This document shows positions 28,836 to 37,406 of a stretch of 64,000 bases of DNA, one piece after another. How positions within the stretch are numbered: position 1 is the first letter of the stretch; the number at the start of each line of letters is the position of its first letter. This DNA is from Moraxella lacunata. Its GTDB lineage: Bacteria; Pseudomonadota; Gammaproteobacteria; Pseudomonadales; Moraxellaceae. A program made the position numbers and the translations under genes. Location of the stretch: assembly GCF_900453205.1 (NCBI RefSeq), contig NZ_UGQU01000001.1, forward strand, positions 930,001-994,000, given 5' to 3'. The notes below the pieces were generated by a model that saw nothing but the letters and a program-made list of their open reading frames with translations, did no database searches and had not been told where the DNA came from.

Positions 28836-30530
28836 TTAGCCATTTAAACGCACGATTTGGTATTGCTCAATCTCGTCAGTGGTCAAAAGGTTGCGTTCCA
28901 ATCTTAGCTCCATCTCCTTGGTATCAATACGCAAAACAACATAATCCCCCACCTTAAAATGATAACGAGGCATAATGAGGGTACTTTGTTCGTTGAGTCC
29001 GTCACCATCGACCAATAAAGCATGAACAAACTCTTGACTTCTGCCGTCTTGTTTACGCAAGCGAATGCCGACTGCCATCAGTACTCGTCCCAAAAAACGC
29101 CCATCCACCGCCACTGAGTTATCCGATTTTTCCACCCAATGTGCCATGCCCAGACGCCAAGGATGTTTGTTGGTTGAGACTGCTGATTTTAAGGCAAAAA
29201 GCCCGTAAAGATGAATGAGTGGGCGAGATGGTAGCACCTCTTCTTTTTCATCCACACCCTCTTCGCCAAAGCGAAAACGAGCCACCGCCTCATTTTTATA
29301 ACTTACCTTAACAATCTCTTTGGGGGCGACCATGCCGATGGCGGATGCACTGATTTTGACGTGAAAATCAGCAGGCAACCCCCGTTCTCTTATGACGTTA
29401 GATAGATTTTGACCGCCAGAGATTTCATTAAAAATGGATGCAAACCCTACCAGTAGCTCAGCTTTTCTTTCGTGACCACCGCCTTGTCTTTCGTGTGATG
29501 CACGCTGTTCAAAGGCAAGTAGCACCATTTTAGCGAAACGCATCTCAAACAACGACTGTGCCGTGCCATCTATGTATTCGCCTGATGACACCTGCTCTAT
29601 GTGCCGTGTAAAACTCTCTAAATCAAAAAACAAACAGCGATGCTCATCACTGTAAGGATTGACCGATGCGTATGGCGTGATAACCTCAGGTGGCTCGACA
29701 CCTTGTAGATTGACAAAAACACGAAACTCAGGGTTGGCATCAAAGGTTGTTTTAAAATATTTAACCCACAAAGGCAAAACTTTAAAAGCATTTAAAATAT
29801 CTTGACGACGATAGGCAAAAAAGTTGCCGAAACTTGCCCCACACGCCTGCATGTATCTGTCATGAATGGACGTTTTGGGATAATTTTTATCAAAATCTTG
29901 AATATTTTGATGGCAAACCCCCAGATTAAGCGTGGTCAGATACCAGGTATTTACTTCTCGCCAAATAACCTTAGGGGATCTTTGATAGGTTAACGCATAC
30001 TCCATCAAAAGCTTGACATACAGCACCATAAATTGATGTACAGCATAAATAAAGATGTCACGCTCGGCGGTAAGCACGCCTGCTTTTTTGGCAGACATAA
30101 TTCTACTAAGCCATTTTTTGCTCCCGCTACTTGCCAAAACAACAGCTTTCTGATGGCGTACGGCAATATTGCGATACACCAAAATCATCAAAAAGTACAA
30201 ACTACGCACTTCATGAATTGACGACTGCTGTTCATCGGATAAGCTTTGATGTTCATAGACATAGTCAGCATGCATTTGCCCAACCACACGCTCAACAACC
30301 ACCATCAGCTCATCCATGAGTGTCAATTTTTGACCATCATGGATGTCGCAGACCAACACCTCGCTAAGCGCCACCCTAAGCTCAGTGTACTGCTCATGCT
30401 TAGATTTAGCAGAAAGCATGGTTGCCCATGTGCTAAGATTGGCACCTGTCTGGTCAAAATAGGTCAGCGCGATGGATTTTTGTGCCAATGGTGCAGTAAT
30501 TAGGCGTTCAAATTTTTGCAGGGTAATCAT
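28836..30530 (-). CDS. Conserved protein of unknown function, upstream of the FimX-like gene
   Basis: I do not recognise a named family with certainty. The product has 564 residues from the ATG at 30530 (MITLQKFERLITAP), chosen over an upstream ATG at 30572 lacking a better context. The first 330 residues are mainly helical. The C-terminal 130 residues look beta-rich (GRVLMAVGIRLRKQDG, FKVGDYVVLRI) and contain HPWRLGMAHWVEKSD, which recalls the barrels of PilZ-like c-di-GMP effectors, though no RxxxR plus D/NxSxxG motif is obvious. It lies directly before the FimX-like gene on the same strand. A shared role in c-di-GMP-controlled surface functions is inference from context. Confidence 0.6.
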   Translation of the reverse strand: MITLQKFERLITAPLAQKSIALTYFDQTGANLSTWATMLSAKSKHEQYTELRVALSEVLVCDIHDGQKLTLMDELMVVVERVVGQMHADYVYEHQSLSDEQQSSIHEVRSLYFLMILVYRNIAVRHQKAVVLASSGSKKWLSRIMSAKKAGVLTAERDIFIYAVHQFMVLYVKLLMEYALTYQRSPKVIWREVNTWYLTTLNLGVCHQNIQDFDKNYPKTSIHDRYMQACGASFGNFFAYRRQDILNAFKVLPLWVKYFKTTFDANPEFRVFVNLQGVEPPEVITPYASVNPYSDEHRCLFFDLESFTRHIEQVSSGEYIDGTAQSLFEMRFAKMVLLAFEQRASHERQGGGHERKAELLVGFASIFNEISGGQNLSNVIRERGLPADFHVKISASAIGMVAPKEIVKVSYKNEAVARFRFGEEGVDEKEEVLPSRPLIHLYGLFALKSAVSTNKHPWRLGMAHWVEKSDNSVAVDGRFLGRVLMAVGIRLRKQDGRSQEFVHALLVDGDGLNEQSTLIMPRYHFKVGDYVVLRIDTKEMELRLERNLLTTDEIEQYQIVRLNG

Positions 30531-30788
30531 AACATATCTCTTTGCACAAACTGGCTTGACGATGCCATCCATGCTGTGTAGAATCTAACAACTTGACAAC
30601 ACACCTCCAAGGCTTAGTCACTTAGTATCAAACAAAATTTGTTTAATTTGTGCAAGTTAAGATGTGGGTTAATAACATAAAGTTTTATATTATAGCAAAC
30701 TATTAACACTTGTCCACGACAATAATCCCCCAGAAACAGCATTTGGGGATATTTTTCCCATTTTGGTTGCATTATAAAAAATCATAAA

Positions 30789-30817
30789 AAAAGCACAGTC
30801 GTCATCGGCTGTGCTTA
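30789..30817 (-). terminator. Terminator of the 58-residue gene
   Basis: The arms AAGCACAG and CTGTGCTT surround a short loop and lead into a T-run on the minus strand, 20 nt after the small gene's stop. Confidence 0.85.
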
Positions 30818-30836
30818 GAATCAAGTCGAGATAAGG

Positions 30837-31013
30837 CTACTCTTCTGGCTCATCATCCCATTTGGCATAGGTCTTTGATGGGTCAATGCCCTGTGATTTA
30901 AGATACGCCACCTGCTCTTCTAGGGTGCGTGATTTTTCTGCATCATGCATGGTGTTGGTGAGCTTGTCTAGCTCTTGAGTATTAATGCTTGGATTGTCTG
31001 CTTGGTTTGACAT
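30837..31013 (-). CDS. Small acidic protein of 58 residues, unknown function
   Basis: A 58-codon gene starts with ATG at 31013, preceded at proper distance by AAGGA, and is followed by a strong terminator 20 nt after its stop. The product begins MSNQADNPSINTQELDKLT and ends KTYAKWDDEPEE. It is hydrophilic and acidic, with no membrane segment, and a central helix (DAEKSRTLEEQVAYLKSQG) could mediate oligomerisation. Codon use and the dedicated signals argue that it is real. I do not recognise the family. Confidence 0.72.
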   Translation of the reverse strand: MSNQADNPSINTQELDKLTNTMHDAEKSRTLEEQVAYLKSQGIDPSKTYAKWDDEPEE

Positions 31014-31124
31014 AATTTTTCCTTAAAAACAAAAACGATGAAGTCATCATAACAAGGCTTTATTGCTGTATTATTGCTAAGTATGTACACATCATGACAG
31101 AACATGACATTTTGTTAGCCAAGC

Positions 31125-32129
31125 CTATTTAGTCACACCTGAGGCTTTTTCTGTCGCTTGCCATAGTGAGCCTTGCCCCACAGGTTCAATCCATCCTGCC
31201 AGCTCCAACTCATCTAATATCCATAAAGCGTCCGCCTTTACCACTTGTATGCGACTGACCGCATGGACATCAGGGTGTTGGCGAGAGACGATTTGGCTTG
31301 CTAGACTCTTATCCACGATTTCATTTAAGGCACGCCCCAATCCTTGCTCGGAAAATGGCATGACGACATTGGCAAGCATGGCAACGATGTGTCGCCAGCG
31401 TAGTGGGATAACAAAGGATACTTCAATGAGCGTACCACCGCGAAACGCATGAGCGGTGCAACTTACCAAAAATTCACTATCAAGCACCAAGGCGGGTTTT
31501 AAAGCAGAATGTAAATCAGGGTTTTTGGCGTGGTGCGATTCATCAAAATTTATGGCTGGTTTTGCCTTATCTACCCCCACTGTTTTCTCTGTTTTGTCTA
31601 TATTGGCTGTTTGACTCTCTTGGGGTGGGGCAAGGAGCATACTACGAATACTCGCCCCTGCTGTCTGCCACCCTTTGGTTTTATCAAAATCAAGCGTATT
31701 AAACGCCGTCTCTAAGAGCTTGGGGAAATTGGTATTCTCATCAAAATAATGAACGACATCGCCATCTTGGGATTCTAGCGACCCCACAAAATCAATCAGC
31801 CGATTGCCCGTTGGCTTGTTTAATACATCCGAGTGTACAAATATCAGCATGGGCTTATTCTTAGCTTTGGCATTGGCGTAGCTGACGTGAAGCTGGCTCA
31901 CCCCTGACGCATTGGCTTTGCCGTAGCTGTTACCGATGAGTATGAGTACCACATCGGCAGAATTAACACATCGCCAACTATAACTGGCAGATTCGGCACG
32001 AGCCATCACCAAGTCTTTGGTTAAAAAAGCCCGACTCTCAAAAAATATCGCCACATCATCTTGGGCAGTAACCAACAGTGGGTCATCAGCCACACAAGCG
32101 ATATGAACATGATAACGATGATTTGACAC
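31125..32129 (-). CDS. DUF4062-like domain protein
   Basis: The 334-residue protein starts at a GTG preceded by a GGGG-type ribosome binding site. Residues 1-110 resemble DUF4062: a Rossmann-like beginning (YHVHIACVADDP), then SWRCVNSADVVLILIGNSYGKANASGVSQLHVSYANAKAKNKPMLIF, comparable to the family's aD.iiliG.rYG....giS..e.Ey.yA pattern. DUF4062 domains are TIR-like folds often found at the N-terminus of signalling or defence proteins. A low-complexity linker (about 170-200) precedes a second domain of about 120 residues ending in a winged-helix-like segment (ALWILDELELAGWIEPV). No P-loop or nuclease motif is seen. Function unknown. Confidence 0.6.
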   Translation of the reverse strand: MSNHRYHVHIACVADDPLLVTAQDDVAIFFESRAFLTKDLVMARAESASYSWRCVNSADVVLILIGNSYGKANASGVSQLHVSYANAKAKNKPMLIFVHSDVLNKPTGNRLIDFVGSLESQDGDVVHYFDENTNFPKLLETAFNTLDFDKTKGWQTAGASIRSMLLAPPQESQTANIDKTEKTVGVDKAKPAINFDESHHAKNPDLHSALKPALVLDSEFLVSCTAHAFRGGTLIEVSFVIPLRWRHIVAMLANVVMPFSEQGLGRALNEIVDKSLASQIVSRQHPDVHAVSRIQVVKADALWILDELELAGWIEPVGQGSLWQATEKASGVTK

Positions 32130-32381
32130 AAAAACCCCAAGGTTAATAGTGGATTGGTGTTGGGAAACGTCCGCCCAAAATCAGTGATAAAAGTATGACA
32201 ATTTAAAAAAACAAACAACAAAACAAGCGATTTTTATCAAAATAATCCCTTATTATAAAGAATTTTTCTCAAAATAAAAATACCCAAGATGAACAAAAAT
32301 GCCAAAATTTGCAAAAGTAACACAATAACATATAAATGGTTAAAATTAGCACATCATTTACCGTGCTTTTGCCTTACAGAG

Positions 32382-33221
32382 TCATTCATCATAATTAATC
32401 AGTTCAATAAATGGCTCACCGCTTAACTTCTCGGCGGTGGCAAGCAGGTCATCATCCAAGCGCGTGGCATACAACTGCATGGGGGTGGTGTTTGGCGTGG
32501 GGCTTGCGATATTAAAAAAATCAAGCAAGGATTTGACCCGTTGGGCGATTGCCAATCCTGAGTCAATCAACTGCACGTCCAGATTTTCTTGTTGTATAAA
32601 GGTCTGCAAAAACCCCTTAAAAAACGGATAATGCGTACACCCAAGCACAATGACATCCACACCCATGTCTGCCCATTGTTTGGTTTGTCTAATCAGTAGA
32701 TTTGCCACTTGACTGTCAATGGGCATACCACTTTCTACCCACGGCACCAATGTCGGCTCAAAATGCTTATGCACCATGACCCCTTGTGGCGTGGCAACGT
32801 CATTGATGACGTCATTTAGCAGATAGCCATTTAAAGTCGCCCGAGTGGCAAGCACGGCAATTTGGCAGGTTTTGGTTAGGCTACACGCAGGTTTGACCGC
32901 AGGGACAAGCCCCACAATCGGCACGCTACACCGCTCACGCAACGCTTTTAGGGCATGGGCGGACGCACTGTTACAAGCGATAACGATGAGTTTACAGCCC
33001 CGTTTACACAGCCGTGCCACCGCTTGTAAGGTCAAAAGTAAAATCTCATCGCCCGATTTGCTCCCGTACGGCACGTTGGCGGTGTCGGCATAGTAAATAA
33101 AGCGTTCGTTCGGCATGAGTGTTTTTAGGTGTAGATACACCGACAAGCCCCCCACGCCCGAATCAAATACGCCAATCGGGGCGGTAGGGTCGTCTTTAAA
33201 ATCAGGGTGCTGGTTTATCAT
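32382..33221 (-). CDS. murI: Glutamate racemase
   Basis: The 279-residue protein has IGVFDSGVGGLSVY near the start, the first catalytic cysteine in IACNSASAHAL, and the second in VLGCTHYPF with its neighbouring His. This two-cysteine racemase converts L-glutamate to the D-glutamate needed in the peptidoglycan stem peptide. It follows the broken DUF1285 gene by about 25 nt on the same strand, so the two were probably one transcript. Confidence 0.96.
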   Translation of the reverse strand: MINQHPDFKDDPTAPIGVFDSGVGGLSVYLHLKTLMPNERFIYYADTANVPYGSKSGDEILLLTLQAVARLCKRGCKLIVIACNSASAHALKALRERCSVPIVGLVPAVKPACSLTKTCQIAVLATRATLNGYLLNDVINDVATPQGVMVHKHFEPTLVPWVESGMPIDSQVANLLIRQTKQWADMGVDVIVLGCTHYPFFKGFLQTFIQQENLDVQLIDSGLAIAQRVKSLLDFFNIASPTPNTTPMQLYATRLDDDLLATAEKLSGEPFIELINYDE

Positions 33222-33246
33222 GGCTTATCATAATTGTTTAGATTTT

Positions 33247-33992
33247 CTAATTAAAATTTGGGGCGATAACACGGTGCGTTTTACCGCCACTTTGCAAGGT
33301 CAAAACCGTCTGCCCCTGCTCGTCCGACAACTCGCCAAGCTCTATTAAATGATAAAACACATTACGCCCAATGCGAGCGGTTAGGTTAAAACGGGTGTCT
33401 ATATACAGCCTATCGTCCGCCACGTCATCACGCACCACGGTTTTAAAATACAACGGCTCATCATCAAGCACAATGCTATCGCCATTGGTTGTGCCAAACA
33501 CTATCCATTCATCGCCATTTTTGACGACCTTATCCACAGTGTTGATAAACAGTGGCGTGTCTATCACGGTGATTTCGTATTTATCGGTGGGCGTTTTTAG
33601 GTATTGTTAATTGAGTATACTTTTCTAGAAAGCCGTTCGTGGTGAGCTTGTCGAACCATAACGGTTTTCCTAGACTTCGACAAGCTCAGTCCGAACGGAA
33701 AACCTTAAAATCTATCTTTATTTAACAATACCGTTTTTAAAAAGTGGCGTTTTTGCTCATCGTCCACGTCCGCCCACAACACGCTGGCAAACAAATCCAC
33801 AAGCGACCGCCGAGCGATTTTGACCCCGTCATGATACCACTCGCCATTGTCATCAATGACAATGTCAAAAGGCGTTATCGTCTCGGGTGTCCATTTATCC
33901 AGTGGTGGAATTTTACGCTCATTGCCAAGGGCTGAGATGATTTTGTTTAAGTCGTTGCTTTTATTGGAATTTTTATCTGTATTATCCGTCAT
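33247..33992 (-). pseudogene. DUF1285 family gene disrupted by a MITE
   Basis: The N-terminal part (from ATG at 33992; PPLDKWTPE, FDIVIDDNGEWYHDG, KIARRSLVDLFASVLW) and the C-terminal part (TPTDKYEITVIDTPLFINTV ... stop at 33247) are both clearly DUF1285. They are separated by the 133-bp MITE at 33600-33732. Removing the MITE and one copy of its short duplication restores FLKTPTDKYEI in frame. With the insertion (140 bp net) the frame is shifted and soon stops. DUF1285 proteins are small cytosolic proteins of unknown role. The break is recent, because both halves otherwise look intact. Confidence 0.93.
33600..33732 (+). mobile_element. 133-bp MITE, copy 3 (inside the DUF1285 gene)
   Basis: By eye it is identical to, and in the same window orientation as, the copies at 7087, 9985 and 50474. 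The flanking duplication is GTTTTTA (7 bp, or 8 bp if a shared end base is counted). Confidence 0.95.
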
Positions 33993-34323
33993 TATCCTTG
34001 CCTTATCATTTAAAAGAGTGTTTAATTTTGCCTAAATTTTTATAAAAAAGCAAATAAATTTTAAGGATTTAAAAAGCACAACAAATCACATTTACCAAGA
34101 TTTTTACCCTTAATAAAGGATAATCATATTCCCCCAACAACTTTTTACAACCGTACCAGTCATGATTTTATCAAAAATAAGGGCATAATTAACTTGCCTA
34201 ATTTGACAAGATTGGTAAAATATACCATTTATAATTATTTGATTTATCAAACATTGTATTTGATAATCATTTGTTTTTTAGCCATTACAAGGTTTCACCT
34301 TAAACAGCCAAAAAGGAAACACC
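33993..34323. promoter_or_regulatory. AT-rich divergent region between the DUF1285 gene and etfD
   Basis: This gap serves leftward and rightward transcription. An inverted repeat TGATTTATCAAA (34240-34251) / TTTGATAATCA (34259-34269) lies 55-85 bp before etfD and could be an operator. I found no convincing -35/-10 pair with normal spacing and no coding sequence. Confidence 0.4.
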
Positions 34324-35994
34324 ATGCAAGAGATACAACGTGAGTCAATGGAATTTGACGTGGTCGTGGTCGGCGGTGGCGTATCGGGTCTGTCCTGTGC
34401 CATTCGCCTAAAACAGCTTGCCATAGACGCAGGACTTGATGAATTTATGGTCTGTGTCGTGGAAAAAGGCTCGGAGTTCGGAGCCCATATCCTATCGGGA
34501 GCGGTCATGGAAACCCGTGCGTTGGATGAGTTGTTCCCCGATTGGCAAAACATGAACGCCCCAATCACGGTAAAGGCAACCGAAGACCGTGTGTATATGC
34601 TCCCCAACGCTAAAAAGGCGGTCAAATTACCAAGCTCGGTCGTCCCTACCAGTATGCACAACGAAGGCAACTACATCGTCTCGCTTGGCAACGTGGTACG
34701 CTGGCTTGCCGAACAAGCCGAAAGCATGGAGATTATGCTGTTTCCTAATTTTACCGCCAGTGAAATTCTCTACAACGCTGACGGCTCGGTGCGTGGTATC
34801 CAAACGGGCGACATGGGGGTCAATGCCAAGGGCGAACCTAAGCCGTCTTTTGAGGCAGGTTATGAGCTTGTCGCCAAATATACCGTCTTTGCCGAAGGCT
34901 GTCGTGGGCATTTGGGCAAACGCTTGATCAGTCGTTTTCATCTTGACAAGGATAAAGACCCCCAACATTATGGCATTGGACTAAAAGAGCTGTGGGAGAT
35001 TGACGCTGATAAGCACGAAGAGGGCGTGATTTTGCACGGCTCGGGCTATCCCTTAAATGACACAGGGGCAACTGGCGGTTGGTGGCTGTATTTTGCCGAA
35101 AACAATCAAGTGAGCTTCGGTTTGGTGGTGGATTTGTCTTACTCCAATCCACACCTATCGCCCTTTGATGAATTACAACGCCTAAAACTACACCCTCTTA
35201 TCCGTCCTATCCTAGAAGGGGGCAAACGCCTATCCTATGGGGCAAGGGCGTTGGTCAAAGGCGGTCTAAATAGCCTGCCCAAACTGACCTTTGCAGGGGG
35301 TGTGCTGGTGGGCGATGACGCAGGATTTTTGAACCCTGCTAAAATCAAAGGCACGCATACGTCCATGAAGTCGGGAATGCTCGCTGGTGAGGCGATTTTT
35401 AAGGCAATCCAAGACGGGCGACAACACGATGAAGTGGCTGAGTATCAGACCAATTTTGAAAATTCGTGGCTGTTTGACGATGCCAAATCCGCCCAAAACT
35501 TCTCCCCTGCCATGCACCGCATGGGAACGTGGATGGGCGGTGCGTTTATCTTTGTGGAGCAAAACTTATTAAGCGGTAAAATGCCACTTATCATTCATGA
35601 CAACAGTTATGATTTTGCCCAATTAGACAAAGCCGACCACGCCTATAAACCCGATTATCCAAAACCTGACGGCAAGCTGACCTTTGATAAATTATCCAGC
35701 GTCTTTATCTCAAACACCAACCACGCCGAAGACCAACCTTGCCATCTAAAATTGACCGATCCGACCGTGCCAATCACCAAAAACCTACCGCTCTATGGCG
35801 AACCTGCTCGCTTGTACTGCCCTGCGGGGGTGTATGAAGTGGTGGCAGATGAGAATGACCCCAATGGAGCAAGGTTTGTCATCAATAGCCAAAACTGCGT
35901 GCATTGCAAAACCTGCGACATCAAAGACCCCGCCCAAAACATCACATGGGTAACGCCTGAGGGCGGTGGCGGGCCCAATTATCCGAATATGTAA
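34324..35994 (+). CDS. etfD: Electron transfer flavoprotein-ubiquinone oxidoreductase
   Basis: The 556-residue protein has the FAD motif VVVGGGVSGLSCAIRLKQ near residue 15, the membrane-associating and ubiquinone-binding middle region (GFLNPAKIKGTHTSMKSGMLAGEAIF), and a C-terminal ferredoxin-like domain with [4Fe-4S] ligands in LYCPAGVYE and NCVHCKTCDIKDP. It transfers electrons from ETF, reduced by acyl-CoA and other dehydrogenases, to the ubiquinone pool at the inner membrane. The length and motif order match the family. It stands alone with its own terminator; the etfAB genes are not in the window. Confidence 0.96.
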   Translation: MQEIQRESMEFDVVVVGGGVSGLSCAIRLKQLAIDAGLDEFMVCVVEKGSEFGAHILSGAVMETRALDELFPDWQNMNAPITVKATEDRVYMLPNAKKAVKLPSSVVPTSMHNEGNYIVSLGNVVRWLAEQAESMEIMLFPNFTASEILYNADGSVRGIQTGDMGVNAKGEPKPSFEAGYELVAKYTVFAEGCRGHLGKRLISRFHLDKDKDPQHYGIGLKELWEIDADKHEEGVILHGSGYPLNDTGATGGWWLYFAENNQVSFGLVVDLSYSNPHLSPFDELQRLKLHPLIRPILEGGKRLSYGARALVKGGLNSLPKLTFAGGVLVGDDAGFLNPAKIKGTHTSMKSGMLAGEAIFKAIQDGRQHDEVAEYQTNFENSWLFDDAKSAQNFSPAMHRMGTWMGGAFIFVEQNLLSGKMPLIIHDNSYDFAQLDKADHAYKPDYPKPDGKLTFDKLSSVFISNTNHAEDQPCHLKLTDPTVPITKNLPLYGEPARLYCPAGVYEVVADENDPNGARFVINSQNCVHCKTCDIKDPAQNITWVTPEGGGGPNYPNM

Positions 35995-36001
35995 TGATGA
36001 C

Positions 36002-36032
36002 AAATAAAGGGCGTAAATCGTCCTTTATTTTT
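36002..36032 (+). terminator. Rho-independent terminator after etfD
   Basis: The arms AAATAAAGG and CCTTTATTT flank an 11-nt loop and end in T residues, starting 8 nt after the stop. Confidence 0.75.
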
Positions 36033-36262
36033 GGCTTTTTAGATTTTCTAAAAAATCTAACTTACAAAATTTGATGGCTATCACTAGAATCATACTCATA
36101 TTATTAATTTTTTCTAATCAATCTATCGTTTTTTATCACTTTTACTTTCCAAAAAATTATATATAATAGTCTTATGGGTTTGTATGATTTTGTCCCATGT
36201 TGGTAGATTGCATGATGGTTTTTGCAATAATTTTTGGCACACTTTTAAGGATGCGTTAAGCG

Positions 36263-36805
36263 ATGTCAATCCATGATTTTTCAGTTAAAGACATTCATGG
36301 TAAAGAAGTTCAGTTAAGTGATTTTAAAGGCAAGACCTTACTCATTGTCAATACTGCCACCAAATGCAGTCTGACACCCCAGTATGATGATTTAGAGGAG
36401 CTGTATCAAAAGTATAAAGATAAAGGCTTGGTGGTTTTGGACTTTCCCAGTAACGAATTTGGGCAAGCGGTCGAAGACAATGAAGAGATTACCAAATTTT
36501 TAAAAGAAGAATATCAAATCAGCTTTCCCATCTTTGCCAAAATTAACATCAATGGCGAGAACACTCACCCACTTTATGCTTATCTAAAAGAGCAAAAAGG
36601 TGAAGAAATAGCCAACAGTAAATACGAAATTTTGTTAGAGATTATCTCCGAGATGGGTTTGGCTCGCACAGGCAATGACATCAAATGGAACTTTACCAAA
36701 TTTTTGGTCAATAAAGACGGTAAAGTAACCCAGCGTTTCGCCCCGACAGTCAGCACCAAAGAGATGGAATCTGCCATTCAAGAAGAGTTGGCAAATGTGG
36801 CTTGA
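36263..36805 (+). CDS. Glutathione peroxidase-family protein with a single cysteine
   Basis: The 180-residue protein is a GPx fold. It starts SVKDIHGKEVQLSDFKGKTL, has the peroxidatic cysteine in NTATKCSLTPQY (Cys35), the WNF motif (IKWNFTKFLV) and the usual length. It departs from family norms: the common FPCNQFG loop reads FPSNEFG, changing both the Cys and the catalytic Gln position, and no second cysteine exists anywhere, so a resolving disulfide within the protein is impossible. It may act as a 1-Cys peroxidase using glutathione or another thiol. It is monocistronic with a strong terminator. Confidence 0.85.
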   Translation: MSIHDFSVKDIHGKEVQLSDFKGKTLLIVNTATKCSLTPQYDDLEELYQKYKDKGLVVLDFPSNEFGQAVEDNEEITKFLKEEYQISFPIFAKININGENTHPLYAYLKEQKGEEIANSKYEILLEIISEMGLARTGNDIKWNFTKFLVNKDGKVTQRFAPTVSTKEMESAIQEELANVA

Positions 36806-36828
36806 TGAGTTGCTTGATTATCAATGAC

Positions 36829-36855
36829 AAAAAGACGTTTGAGGACGTCTTTTTG
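36829..36855 (+). terminator. Rho-independent terminator after the GPx gene
   Basis: The hairpin CAAAAAGACG / CGTCTTTTTG has perfect arms and a T-run. The symmetric sequence may also stop the converging gene. Confidence 0.85.
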
Positions 36856-36887
36856 TTTTTAAATTACTGTTTATTCTCTAAACATCT

Positions 36888-37199
36888 TTAATCGTCATCC
36901 AACGGCTTTTTGGTGGGCAGACCATCATAGTCATCATCGGCTTGATAGACATCACCACGAAAATAAGCACTTTGATGGTCGCCATTGCAAAAGAAATACT
37001 CACGCCTATCGCCCGCCACATCCATCTGTAAAATACCCCGATAGGTGGCAAGCTCATGCCCACAATAATCACATCGCCTGATACTGACATCATCGCCTGC
37101 TTTTGGAAAAAAATGCTTGGGCGGTTTTGGATACATGAATTTAAAGAAGATTTTCATCACAATGGCGATGATGATAAGATTGATTAAAAAAGCAAACAT
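36888..37199 (-). CDS. Small membrane-anchored zinc-ribbon-like protein (PP0621-like)
   Basis: The 103-residue protein (ATG at 37199; a GTG at 37217 is an alternative) has one N-terminal membrane segment (MFAFLINLIIIAIVMKIFF), a basic linker (KFMYPKPPKHFFPK), and a zinc-ribbon-like region with RCDYCGHELA and FFCNGDHQSAYF. The C-terminus is acidic. A single membrane helix followed by a CxxC...C-H ribbon is the pattern of the small PP0621-type proteins of gammaproteobacteria, whose function is unknown. It converges with the GPx gene. Confidence 0.68.
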   Translation of the reverse strand: MFAFLINLIIIAIVMKIFFKFMYPKPPKHFFPKAGDDVSIRRCDYCGHELATYRGILQMDVAGDRREYFFCNGDHQSAYFRGDVYQADDDYDGLPTKKPLDDD

Positions 37200-37406
37200 G
37201 GCAAATGTCAAAGTCACAAAATAATGCCTACTATATCACAAAAATAGGCGATAGTGTGCTATACTAAGTTGATTTGTCTAGATTGGTTTTAATTAGTTTT
37301 ATGCAAACATCAAGCTGATTTGACAAATCAAACTCATCATTGCCTGCCGATAAACACGGATTGACGACAGGCGACAACCACCAATACATTTACTGGATAA
37401 TTACAA

